From positions 62,001-126,000 of the forward strand of contig NZ_MLYO01000072.1 in the NCBI RefSeq assembly GCF_001866665.1: DNA of 64,000 nt. Direction: 5' to 3'. A model generated the notes under the pieces. The model ran no database searches, was not told the origin of the DNA, and saw only the letters and a program-made list of their open reading frames with translations. The DNA is from Streptomyces monashensis. GTDB lineage: Bacteria; Actinomycetota; Actinomycetes; Streptomycetales; Streptomycetaceae. The translations under genes were made by a program, and so were the position numbers. Shown here in pieces: positions 1 through 7,372 of the stretch. Each line of letters opens with the position of its first letter. Position 1 is the stretch's first letter.

Positions 1-427
1 AGACCTCGGCCCAGCAGTAGGCGCCCGGGGTGCCGGTCGTCTCGAAGCCCTCGTGGCTGCCCGCCTGCCAGACGCCGAACACCGCTCCGCTGGGCTCCCG
101 GGCCAGGCACATCGTGCCGAAGTCCCCGACCCGCATCGGTTCCATCAGCACCTCCCCGCCGTTGTCCCGGACCTTCTGCGCGGTGGCGGCGGCGTCCGGC
201 ACGGCGAAGTACAGGCACCACTGCGACTGCCCCTCCTGACCGGGCATGGGCGGGACGACGGCGGCCACCGCCCTGCCGTCCACAAAGGCCTGTGTGTAGT
301 TGCCGTACTCCGACGACGACTCGCCGAAGGTCCAGCCGAGGACGTCGCCGTAGAAGCGCTTGGCTCCCTCGACGTCACTGAACATCGCGTCGGCCCAACA
401 GGGCGTTCCCTCGGGTTGCACGGCCAT
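1..427 (-). CDS. VOC (glyoxalase-like) family protein, 3' end outside window
   Basis: Reads leftwards from an ATG at 427 and leaves the window still open, so only about 142 residues are visible. The start MAVQPEGTPCWADAMF, the FYGDVLGW segment and the later FGVWQ segment are typical of the vicinal-oxygen-chelate fold. After the first domain the reading frame continues into GAYCWAEV, which looks like the start of a second VOC half, so the full protein is probably a two-domain member of about 250-260 residues. Substrate cannot be told. It is divergent from the encapsulin operon across a 393-bp gap. Confidence 0.85.
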   Translation of the reverse strand, partial: MAVQPEGTPCWADAMFSDVEGAKRFYGDVLGWTFGESSSEYGNYTQAFVDGRAVAAVVPPMPGQEGQSQWCLYFAVPDAAATAQKVRDNGGEVLMEPMRVGDFGTMCLAREPSGAVFGVWQAGSHEGFETTGTPGAYCWAEV

Positions 428-581
428 GCTGACGACCCTCCTGGTGCGGTATGTCCGGACAGTCACGCTTGCCACCCCGCTGTTCACGCTAGCCATGCCG
501 CCGTCGGCCCGCGCGCCGAGCGACCGGAGCCGGAGCTGGACCACGGGCATTCACGGACAGTCATGACATGGGCGCTCCAGG

Positions 582-597
582 TCACCCTTGGGGGTGA
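582..597. promoter_or_regulatory. Inverted repeat, possible operator
   Basis: TCACCC-TTGG-GGGTGA is a perfect 6-bp inverted repeat with a 4-nt centre, extended by a G/C pair one mismatch further out. It lies about 225 bp upstream of the shell-protein start. No regulator can be assigned. Confidence 0.3.
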
Positions 598-660
598 ACA
601 GCGCGCGCGAAACCCGGCTGCGGAGGCGAGCGGAAGCATGCATTCAGCCGCACGCCGCAG

Positions 661-693
661 GTTTGACACAAACGGCGGGTTTGCACAACCCGC
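661..693. promoter_or_regulatory. Two adjacent palindromes upstream of the encapsulin operon
   Basis: GTTTG-ACA-CAAAC at 661-673 is a perfect 5-bp inverted repeat. It is followed directly by GCGGGTT-TGCAC-AACCCGC at 675-693, a perfect 7-bp inverted repeat. Both share a GTTTG..CA.AA-like centre, as expected for a tandem operator, although the second could also form an RNA hairpin in a long leader. Role inferred from position only. Confidence 0.35.
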
Positions 694-820
694 GCGCGCA
701 GCCGCCCCCTTTCACGCCTTACCCGGTGATCATCCGGCCTGTTTGGCTGGGCGTGCGCAACGCCACTGGCACACCACTGCTCCATCTCGTCACCCCCGTT
801 CCGCCCTGCCTGGAGGGAAA

Positions 821-2257
821 GTGTCCACACCGGACAGCGCCACCGGTTCCGTCGTCGAAGAACCCGCCCCCGCACCGGACGGACAGCTCAGCAGTCTGAG
901 CACCCGGGCGGCACGCCAGCTCACCACGACCACCAAGTCCGAACCCCAGATGCAGGCCATCACCTCCCGATGGCTGCTGAAGACGCTGCCGTGGGTGGAC
1001 GTGAAGGGCGGCACCTACCGGGTCAACCGCCGTCTGCAGCTGCGCACCGGGCGCGGCCGGGTGCACTTCGAGCACAACGGCGCCGACGACATCCGGGTCG
1101 TCCCGGAGACCCTGACCGAACTGCCGGTCCTGCGCGGCTATCCCGACGGCGAGGTGCTGCGGGAGCTCGCGGGCCGCTTCCAGCCCCGCGAGGTGCGCGC
1201 CGGGCAGGTGCTGTTCGAGGCCGGCCAGCCGGTGACCGAGGCCTACCTGGTCGTGCACGGCCGGTTCACCCGCTACACCAACGGCAAGTACGGCGACGAG
1301 GAGATCACCGGGGTCGTCTCCGCCGGCGACCAGATGGGCGACGAGGCGGTCGGCCAGTCCGACCCGCTGTGGCTGTCCTCGGTGCGCGCCGACACCGCGG
1401 GCGTGGTGCTCTCGCTGCCCTGGACCGCCATCCAGGAGGTCACCCAGCGGGTGCCGTCCCTCGCCGCGCATCTGCAGGCGTACGTCGAGCAGCAGCGCAT
1501 GCCCATGAACCGCAAGGGCGAGGCCGAGGTGCCGGTGCAGGCCGGCCACACCGGCGAGCCGACCCTTCGGGGCGGTTTCGTGGACTACGAACTCGCCCCG
1601 CGCGAATACGAGTTGTCGCTCACCCAGACCGTGCTGCGGGTGCACACCCGCATCGCCGACCTCTACAACGACCCGATGGACCAGACACAGCAGCAGCTGC
1701 GCCTGACGGTCGAGGAGATCCGCGAGCGCCAGGAGTGGGAGCTGGTCAACAACCGCCGGTTCGGACTCCTGCACAACGTCGACTACGGCCAGCGGATCAG
1801 CACCTTCACCGGCCCGCCGACCCCGGACGACATGGACGAGCTGCTGTCCATGCGGCGCAGGACCAAGGTGTTCCTCGCCCACCCGAAGGCGATCGCGGCG
1901 TTCTTCCGGCAGTGCAACCGGCGCGGTCTGGTGCCCGGCACCGCGAGCGTCGACGGGCACGAGGTGCCGGCCTGGCGCGGGGTGCCGATCTACCCGTGCA
2001 GCAAGATCCCGATCCGCGACGACCACACGACCAGCATCCTCGCGCTGCGCACCGGCGAGGCCGACCAGGGCGTCGTCGGCCTCTACCAGACGGGCATCCC
2101 GGACGAGTTCCAGCCCGGCCTGAACGTCCGCTTCATGGGCATCAACGAACAGGCCGTCATCAACTACCTGGTCACCGCCTACTACTCGATGGCCATCCTC
2201 GTCCCCGACGCGGCAGGGATCCTGGAGAACGTCCAGCTCGGCCGGACCGCCGACTGA
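821..2257 (+). CDS. Family 2B encapsulin shell protein with cyclic-nucleotide-binding domain
   Basis: A 478-aa protein starting at GTG 821 behind GGAGGG; upstream in-frame sequence is shadow-like. Residues about 30-100 form an N-terminal arm. Residues about 105-225 are a cNMP-binding-type domain (PREVRAGQVLFEAGQP, then a GDQMGDEA phosphate-cassette-like loop). Residues about 260-478 are the HK97-type capsid fold, with the encapsulin signatures RFGLLHNVDYGQRI and FLAHPKAIAAFF. Family knowledge: type 2B shells self-assemble into icosahedral cages that load the neighbouring enzyme. Here that cargo is the terpene cyclase starting 16 nt downstream, so the pair should form a cytosolic terpenoid compartment. 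Whether the cNMP domain binds a ligand is not visible from sequence. Confidence 0.93.
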   Translation: MSTPDSATGSVVEEPAPAPDGQLSSLSTRAARQLTTTTKSEPQMQAITSRWLLKTLPWVDVKGGTYRVNRRLQLRTGRGRVHFEHNGADDIRVVPETLTELPVLRGYPDGEVLRELAGRFQPREVRAGQVLFEAGQPVTEAYLVVHGRFTRYTNGKYGDEEITGVVSAGDQMGDEAVGQSDPLWLSSVRADTAGVVLSLPWTAIQEVTQRVPSLAAHLQAYVEQQRMPMNRKGEAEVPVQAGHTGEPTLRGGFVDYELAPREYELSLTQTVLRVHTRIADLYNDPMDQTQQQLRLTVEEIRERQEWELVNNRRFGLLHNVDYGQRISTFTGPPTPDDMDELLSMRRRTKVFLAHPKAIAAFFRQCNRRGLVPGTASVDGHEVPAWRGVPIYPCSKIPIRDDHTTSILALRTGEADQGVVGLYQTGIPDEFQPGLNVRFMGINEQAVINYLVTAYYSMAILVPDAAGILENVQLGRTAD

Positions 2258-2273
2258 CGGCCTGGAGCGCGCC

Positions 2274-3326
2274 ATGAACACACCCACCACCGCTTACACG
2301 CTGCCCGGGCCACCGAACCTCGCCCAGGCCCTGCGCCCGGTGCGGCGCACCGGAGTGATCCCCGGCCTGCACTGCCGACCGGCCGTGCCCGCCGACCCGG
2401 AGAAGGCCGCCGAGATCGACCGCCGGCTGGAGGAATGGGCCCGGGGGCTGGACCTGTTCCCCGAGTCCTGGACGGGCGACTTCTCCGGCTTCCAGTTCGG
2501 CCGGGCCGTCGTCCTGCAGCACCCGGGCGGCCTCGACCTGGACCGGCTCACCGCGGCGGGCAAGCTGTTGCTCGCCGAGAACATCGTGGACTCCTGCTAC
2601 TGCGAGGAGGACGAGGGGCGGGGCGGATCGCGCAGCGGCCTCGGCGGCCCGCTGATCATCGCCCAGTCGGCGCTCGACCCGTACCACGGCATCCCGGAGC
2701 TGGAGGCCGAGTGGCGCGAGGGCATCGAGGCCGACGGCCCGCTGCGCTCTTACCACCACGCCCTCGCGGACTACGCCACCTTCGCCACACCCAGCCAGAC
2801 CGGCCGGTTCGTGCACGACATGGCCCGGCTGCACATGGGCTATCTCGGCGAGGCCGCCTGGATGGAGGCCCGGTACATGCCACGGATCTGGGAGTACCTG
2901 GTGATGCGGCAGTTCAACAACTTCCGCCCCTGTCTGTCACTGGTCGACGCGGTGGACGGCTACGAACTGCCCGAGCAGGTCTACGCCCGCCCGGAGATCC
3001 AGCGGATCACGGCCCTCGCGTGCAACGCCACGACGATCGTGAACGACCTGTACTCCTTCACCAAGGAGCTGGCGAGCGATCCGGACCACCTCAATCTGCC
3101 GCAGGTGGTCGCCGCCAACGACCGGCGCGGGCTGAAGGCGGCCTATCTGAAGTCCGTCGAGATCCACAACCAGGTCATGGAGGCCTTCGAGGAGGAGTCG
3201 GCCGCGCTGTCGGCCACCTCGCCCGTGATCGCGCGCTACGCCGGGGGCCTGGCCGCCTGGGTCTCCGGCAACCACGAGTGGCACGCCACCAACACCCACC
3301 GCTACCACCTGCCCGACTACTGGTGA
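2274..3326 (+). CDS. Encapsulin cargo terpene cyclase, 2-methylisoborneol synthase type
   Basis: A 350-aa class I terpene cyclase in the shell operon. The NSE metal-binding motif NDLYSFTKE is intact at 257-265 and the C-terminal RY pair at 343-344. The Asp-rich region reads DSCYCEED at 106-113, whereas the 2-MIB synthase motif I recall is DDCYCED; the second Asp is Ser and the spacing of the last acids differs. The presumed disordered cargo arm ahead of the catalytic domain is only about 35 residues (Pro-rich LPGPP at 10-14), much shorter than in the 440-aa S. coelicolor enzyme. It should cyclise 2-methyl-GPP, made by the next gene, to a C11 bornane product. Exact product (2-MIB, 2-methylenebornane or other) is uncertain. 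Confidence 0.88.
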   Translation: MNTPTTAYTLPGPPNLAQALRPVRRTGVIPGLHCRPAVPADPEKAAEIDRRLEEWARGLDLFPESWTGDFSGFQFGRAVVLQHPGGLDLDRLTAAGKLLLAENIVDSCYCEEDEGRGGSRSGLGGPLIIAQSALDPYHGIPELEAEWREGIEADGPLRSYHHALADYATFATPSQTGRFVHDMARLHMGYLGEAAWMEARYMPRIWEYLVMRQFNNFRPCLSLVDAVDGYELPEQVYARPEIQRITALACNATTIVNDLYSFTKELASDPDHLNLPQVVAANDRRGLKAAYLKSVEIHNQVMEAFEEESAALSATSPVIARYAGGLAAWVSGNHEWHATNTHRYHLPDYW

Positions 3327-3394
3327 TCCACGCGATCACCGGTCGTAGTCCGGCTGCACCGCAACGCTGTCATACGTGTCCAGAGGAGTTTTCG

Positions 3395-4270
3395 TTGACC
3401 ACCGCCCCCGCCCGCACCACCACCGTTCCGGTCCCGACCCAGTCCATCTACCAGACCCGGGTCGCGGACTACTGGAACGCCGAGGAGAATCCGGTCAACC
3501 TCGAACTCGGCAGGATCGACGACCTGTACCACCATCACTACGGCATCGGTGAGGCCGACCGGTCGGTGCTGGAGGAGCCCGACCCGGAGCTGCGCAAGGA
3601 GCGCATCACCAGCGAGCTGCACCGGCTAGAGCACGCCCAGGCGGAGCTGCTGGCGTCCCACCTCGGCCCACTCACGCCCGCCGACCGGGTCTTCGACGCC
3701 GGCTGCGGCCGGGGCGGCGGCAGCATCGTCGCGAACCTGCGCCACGGCTGCCACGCCGACGGAGTCACCATCTCGGCCAAGCAGTGCGACTTCGCCAACG
3801 AGATGGCCCGCAAGCGGGGCGTCGACGACAAGGTGCGCTACCACCACCGCAACATGCTGGACACCGGCTTCGAGACGGGTGCGTACGCGGCCTCGTGGAA
3901 CAACGAGTCCACGATGTACGTCGAGCTGGAGCTGCTGTTCGCCGAGCACGCCCGGCTGTTGCGCCGCGGCGGACGCTATGTGACGGTCACCGGCTGCTAC
4001 AACGACACCTACGGCCGGGCCTCGCGCGAGGTGTCGCTGATCAACGCGCACTACATCTGCGACATCCACCCGAGGTCGGAGTACTTCCGCTCGATGGCGA
4101 AGAACCGGCTGGTGCCGGTCCATGTGGAGGACCTGACCGCGGCGACGATCCCGTACTGGGAGCTGCGCAAGCAGGCCGACCACCTGGTGACGGGCATCGA
4201 GGACGCGTTCCTGGACGCCTACCGCAATGGCAGCTTCCAGTACCTGCTGATCGTGGCCGACCGGGTCTGA
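3395..4270 (+). CDS. Geranyl diphosphate 2-C-methyltransferase
   Basis: A 291-aa SAM-dependent methyltransferase starting at TTG 3395 with AGAGGAG six nt upstream; no better in-frame ATG or GTG is present. The SAM motif VFDAGCGRGGG lies at 99-109 and the conserved WNNESTMYVEL segment near 168. Length and motifs match the enzyme that methylates C2 of geranyl diphosphate to give 2-methyl-GPP, the substrate of the cyclase. Third gene of the operon, 68 nt after the cyclase, and followed by a strong hairpin terminator. It has no obvious cargo arm, so it probably works outside the shell (inference). Confidence 0.92.
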   Translation: MTTAPARTTTVPVPTQSIYQTRVADYWNAEENPVNLELGRIDDLYHHHYGIGEADRSVLEEPDPELRKERITSELHRLEHAQAELLASHLGPLTPADRVFDAGCGRGGGSIVANLRHGCHADGVTISAKQCDFANEMARKRGVDDKVRYHHRNMLDTGFETGAYAASWNNESTMYVELELLFAEHARLLRRGGRYVTVTGCYNDTYGRASREVSLINAHYICDIHPRSEYFRSMAKNRLVPVHVEDLTAATIPYWELRKQADHLVTGIEDAFLDAYRNGSFQYLLIVADRV

Positions 4271-4286
4271 TCCCGAGGTCGAGGGG

Positions 4287-4320
4287 GGCGGGGTGCCGAG
4301 GTTCGCCTCGGCGCCCCGCC
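4287..4320. terminator. Bidirectional hairpin terminator
   Basis: A 15-bp stem (4287-4301 with 4306-4320, one G-U-type pair) closed by a TTCG loop. It sits between the convergent methyltransferase and VOC genes, as expected for a shared terminator. Confidence 0.8.
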
Positions 4321-4343
4321 GGCCCGGTCGTACGGCAGTCGCC

Positions 4344-4826
4344 CTACTCCCCCGCGTACGCCTTCTCCAGGGCGGCGACGTCCAGCTTGCCCATGCTCAT
4401 CATGGCGGTGGCGACGCGGGCCGCCTTCTGCGGGTCGGGGTCGCTCAGGAGGTCGGTCATCCGGTCGTAGACGACCTGCCAGGAGACGCCGTACCGGTCC
4501 TTGAGCCAGCCGCAGGGGCCGGGCTCGCCGCCGCCCTCGGTGAGCCCGGTCCAGTAGGAGTCGATCTCTTCCTGGTCGGCGCAGAGGATCTGGAAGGAGA
4601 TCGACTCGTTGAACGTGAACTGGGGGCCGCCGTTGAGGGCGATGAACTTCTGGCCGTTGGCCGTGAACTCGACCACCAGCACCGATCCGGCCGGACCGGG
4701 CCCGGCCTCGGTGTGGCGGGTGACATGGCCGATGGACGAGTTCTTGAAGACCGACACGTAGAACTCGGCGGCCTCCTCGGCCTTGCCGTCGAACCAGAGA
4801 CAGGTGGTGAAACCGTCGGTGGTCAT
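4344..4826 (-). CDS. VOC family protein, PhnB-like
   Basis: A 160-aa protein; ATG 4826 was chosen because GGAGGT lies directly upstream, rather than the longer frame from 4856. It contains TTCLWFDGKAEEAAEFY and later WFLCADQEE-like and WLKDRYGVSWQVV segments, the PhnB/3-demethylubiquinone-methyltransferase-like branch of the VOC superfamily. Such proteins are cytosolic and usually of unknown substrate. It lies 81 nt downstream of the HTH gene on the same strand, so co-transcription is possible. Confidence 0.88.
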   Translation of the reverse strand: MTTDGFTTCLWFDGKAEEAAEFYVSVFKNSSIGHVTRHTEAGPGPAGSVLVVEFTANGQKFIALNGGPQFTFNESISFQILCADQEEIDSYWTGLTEGGGEPGPCGWLKDRYGVSWQVVYDRMTDLLSDPDPQKAARVATAMMSMGKLDVAALEKAYAGE

Positions 4827-4907
4827 GAGTACCTCCTGGGCGGGGAACGCGGTCATGAGTACCGACCGTTCCGCACGGCAGAACTCATCGGCCGCGGCGG
4901 AACCGGG

Positions 4908-5303
4908 TCAGGCCGCCAGGCAGAGCACGCCGGACGGGCGGTGCGGTACGGCGGCCGGGCGCCGCTGGACGCTGGTGCGCAGCGTGAGCTCGCCGTGTGC
5001 CAGGGACAGCAGGTCGCCGAGGCCCAGTCCGAGGGCGTGCGCGGCGGCCGCGAGGACCTCCGAGGAGGCCTCCTTGCGGCCGCGCTCGATCTCGGAGAGG
5101 TAGGGCAGCGAGATCCGGGCCGTGTCGGCAACGTCCTTCAGCGTGCGGTCCTGCGCCCGGCGCTCGCGCCGCAGCACCTCTCCGACCAGATCACGCCAGA
5201 GGGGCTCTTTGCCCTCCCCCGGTTCCGTCTCGGGCGCCTGCGGGCGGACGGGTGCGGGCCGCAGCGGGATCACTCGGGCTTCGTTGCTCACCTGGTTCGT
5301 CAC
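4908..5303 (-). CDS. XRE-family HTH regulator, ClgR-like
   Basis: About 131 aa from GTG 5303 (a second GTG at 5291 is an alternative). The helix-turn-helix reads RTLKDVADTARISLPYLSEI followed by ERGRKEASSEVL, the pattern of the ClgR family of Clp-protease regulators, preceded by LWRDLVGEVLRRER. The short tail LRTSVQRRPAAVPHRPSG is not distinctive. It follows an anti-sigma-like ATPase gene by 67 nt on the same strand. I call it ClgR-like because the genus has paralogues. Confidence 0.8.
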   Translation of the reverse strand: MTNQVSNEARVIPLRPAPVRPQAPETEPGEGKEPLWRDLVGEVLRRERRAQDRTLKDVADTARISLPYLSEIERGRKEASSEVLAAAAHALGLGLGDLLSLAHGELTLRTSVQRRPAAVPHRPSGVLCLAA

Positions 5304-5370
5304 CCACGTCAGCCTAGGAGGCGCAGGCCGCGGGGCAAGGGCTCGGCGTTGCGCCCTGAGGGAAACCGGC

Positions 5371-5823
5371 TCAGCGCCGGAGCACGAAGCGGGCACGCAC
5401 CCGCTTGCCGACGGGGACGCGCTCGGCGGTGACCTCCACGGCCAGGGCGTCCACGATCTCCAGACCGTGCCGTCCGACGCGTGCCGGGTCCCTGGGGTAG
5501 CGGTGGGGCAGCGCGGAGCTGCTGTCGTAGACGCACACCGTGACCGCGCTGTCCGTGCCCTCCAGCTCCAGGATGTACGGGCCGTTGCTGTGCCGCTCGG
5601 CGTTGGTGACCAGCTCGCTCACGAGCAGGAGCAGTTCGCCGTCGGCGCCGCGGTCGGGCGCGGCGCACCACTCGGTCTTCAGCTGCTCCAGGAACCGGGC
5701 CGCGAAGGCCCGTGCCTCCGCTATGGAGCCGGGCTCACCGGTGTAGTGCTCGGCGCGCCGCAGCGGTTCCACGGGTACATCGAAACCAGTCGGTATCACG
5801 TCCCCGCCCACGTACTCGGTCAT
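5371..5823 (-). CDS. Anti-sigma-factor-like ATP-binding protein (HATPase_c_2)
   Basis: A 150-aa single-domain GHKL ATPase. The N box ELVTNAERHS (about 69-78) and the G box GRHGLEIVDALA near residue 125 are clear. Streptomyces has many RsbW/SpoIIAB-like proteins of this size that bind sigma factors or phosphorylate anti-sigma antagonists. No sigma factor gene is adjacent, so its partner must be encoded elsewhere. Start ATG 5823 is the only good one. Confidence 0.85.
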   Translation of the reverse strand: MTEYVGGDVIPTGFDVPVEPLRRAEHYTGEPGSIAEARAFAARFLEQLKTEWCAAPDRGADGELLLLVSELVTNAERHSNGPYILELEGTDSAVTVCVYDSSSALPHRYPRDPARVGRHGLEIVDALAVEVTAERVPVGKRVRARFVLRR

Positions 5824-5936
5824 GCTGTCTCTCTCGAATGCCGGTCCGGCCTTTCGTCCGTTGCACCAGTCCTGCTACCCCGAGCCGGGCGCGGCAGTCC
5901 CCCGAAGCGTTCGCCGAGCGCGCACAGTGGCGATGC

Positions 5937-7235
5937 TCACCCTCCGGACGGGCTCGGGGACGGTGATGCCGGCCCGGCGGAGGGGGACGAGGAGGGCGAC
6001 TCGGCCGGCGACGACTCCGCCGACGCGCCGGCGGAGGGCGGAGACGACGAAGGCGACGGTGACGGGGAGGCCGGCGGGGACGTACCCGGCGACGTGGGAG
6101 GCGAAGCGGGGGATGCGGGAGACGAGAGAGGGGCGGACGGCGAGGACGACGAGGACGACGAGGACGACGGAAGGGCACTCGACGGTGTCGGGGACGGGGT
6201 CGGGGTCGGTGTCGGGGTCGACGGGCTCGGCGTGCCCGGCGGGGACGGGCAGTGCTGCGCGCCGGGCGGGCACGACGGGGAGGGTGACGGGGAGGCCGGC
6301 GGGTTCCAGGGGTGCGGGTCCTTCGGCGGCGCGGTGTGCTGGTCGTGGTGCCAGCCCTGGTCGCCGTGCGGGCGGTGGATCCAGTCGTCGTGGTGGGGGT
6401 CGTAGAGCACGAAGACGTCGACCACCGTCGGTGCGGGCGTCACGACGACCACGTTCGAGGACCGGTACGCCGGCCAGCGCGGCCCCACCAGCCGGGGCGT
6501 GTTCTTCTCGGCGACCGGCGAGGTCAGCGGATTGCCGCAGGCACAGCGCACCCGGGGCACGCCGTGGCTGTCCACCAGCACGGCGGTGCCCGCCTGGAGC
6601 ACGGACTGGTAGCTGGTGGCGGCGCCGTCGCGGTAGCCGTGGTTGGTGACGCGCGTGTCGACACGCAGCTGGACCGGGGTGAGCGAGCGCAGATAGCCGG
6701 GTACGCCGGACGGCGGGACACCGGCCACGGAGGCGAACGCCCTGGTCTTGGCCGAGTCCGCCTGGAGGGCTTTGACCTGCTGCCCGACGTCGCAGGCGGC
6801 GGCGTTCTGGGTGCCGCCGTACAGGCCGGGCGCCCCGCCCTGCACGCCCTGCACCGCGCCCGCCACAGCGGAGGGCGCGGCCGATGCGGAGGCGGGGGGC
6901 GGAACGGAACTCCGCTCGGCCGTCGATGCCGTGAAGGGATCCTGCCCGGCGCTGGCGGCCGGCTGGAGGAAGACCTCGCCGCGCTTCGCGGACGAGCCGC
7001 CACCCGAACGGGTGAAGACGACGGCGAGCACCACGGCGGCGGCCACGACGGCGCCGAGGGCGCTGAGGGCGCCGATGCGCGGTATCGACTTCCACCACGG
7101 CCCGTGCGGCTCCTCGGGCCCGTCGGCGCCGCCCGAGGGCCCGGCGGGCGGGCCGGAGGGCGGCTGGGAGGAGCCCGACAACGGGCCGGGGGGCGGTCCG
7201 GAAGGGCGGTCGGAGGACGGAGGTTCGACGCTCAC
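5937..7235 (-). CDS. Single-pass membrane protein with DUF6777-like extracellular domain and Pro/Ser-rich tail
   Basis: A 432-aa protein; GTG 7235 is preferred over GTG 7241 because AAGAGG sits five nt before it. Layout: Pro/Gly/Ser-rich cytoplasmic N-terminus (1-50), one membrane helix (about 57-75, IGALSALGAVVAAAVVLAVV), then a globular domain of about 150 residues with three Cys (AAACDVGQQ, RCACGNPL), then a long low-complexity tail of PSPS and TPTP repeats ending PSPSPSGG. The globular part resembles the family I know as DUF6777. Function unknown; a wall-spanning or cell-surface anchored role is inferred. Divergent from the streptophobe gene. Confidence 0.75.
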   Translation of the reverse strand: MSVEPPSSDRPSGPPPGPLSGSSQPPSGPPAGPSGGADGPEEPHGPWWKSIPRIGALSALGAVVAAAVVLAVVFTRSGGGSSAKRGEVFLQPAASAGQDPFTASTAERSSVPPPASASAAPSAVAGAVQGVQGGAPGLYGGTQNAAACDVGQQVKALQADSAKTRAFASVAGVPPSGVPGYLRSLTPVQLRVDTRVTNHGYRDGAATSYQSVLQAGTAVLVDSHGVPRVRCACGNPLTSPVAEKNTPRLVGPRWPAYRSSNVVVVTPAPTVVDVFVLYDPHHDDWIHRPHGDQGWHHDQHTAPPKDPHPWNPPASPSPSPSCPPGAQHCPSPPGTPSPSTPTPTPTPSPTPSSALPSSSSSSSSSPSAPLSSPASPASPPTSPGTSPPASPSPSPSSSPPSAGASAESSPAESPSSSPSAGPASPSPSPSGG

Positions 7236-7287
7236 GAGCACCTCTTCCCGGCGCGGTTCCGTTGGGTGCCTTCAGTTCGTTCAGCGG

Positions 7288-7305
7288 CACATTGAGCCCA
7301 TTGTG
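7288..7305. promoter_or_regulatory. 18-bp palindrome between divergent membrane-protein genes
   Basis: The pattern CACANTGNGCNCANTGTG (7 of 9 positions pair) lies in the 137-bp gap between the divergent DUF6777-like and streptophobe genes. Its symmetry and position suggest an operator serving both. No regulator is encoded next to it. Confidence 0.35.
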
Positions 7306-7372
7306 TGTCGCAGAGTCGCGACGGTCGCAAGCCGACGGGCGGGACGCGCGGCCGCTGCTTAGCGTGAAGGGT

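Larger units (their letters stand above)
428..820. other. 393-bp divergent intergenic region upstream of the terpene nanocompartment operon
   Basis: I see no convincing gene here; the open frames crossing it have arginine/proline-rich shadow composition. It should hold the promoters for the leftward VOC gene and the rightward encapsulin gene. Three short inverted repeats (582-597, 661-673 and 675-693) are annotated separately. The ribosome binding site of the shell gene, GGAGGG, lies at 812-817. Confidence 0.5.

Noticed and set aside
53..820. In-frame upstream extension of the encapsulin shell gene
   Set aside because: Arginine/histidine/proline-rich shadow composition and overlap with the divergent VOC gene; GGAGGG before GTG 821 marks the real start.
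719..2290. Minus-strand open frame of over 500 codons opposite the shell gene
   Set aside because: High-GC shadow frame with no recognisable motif; the plus strand encodes a clear encapsulin.
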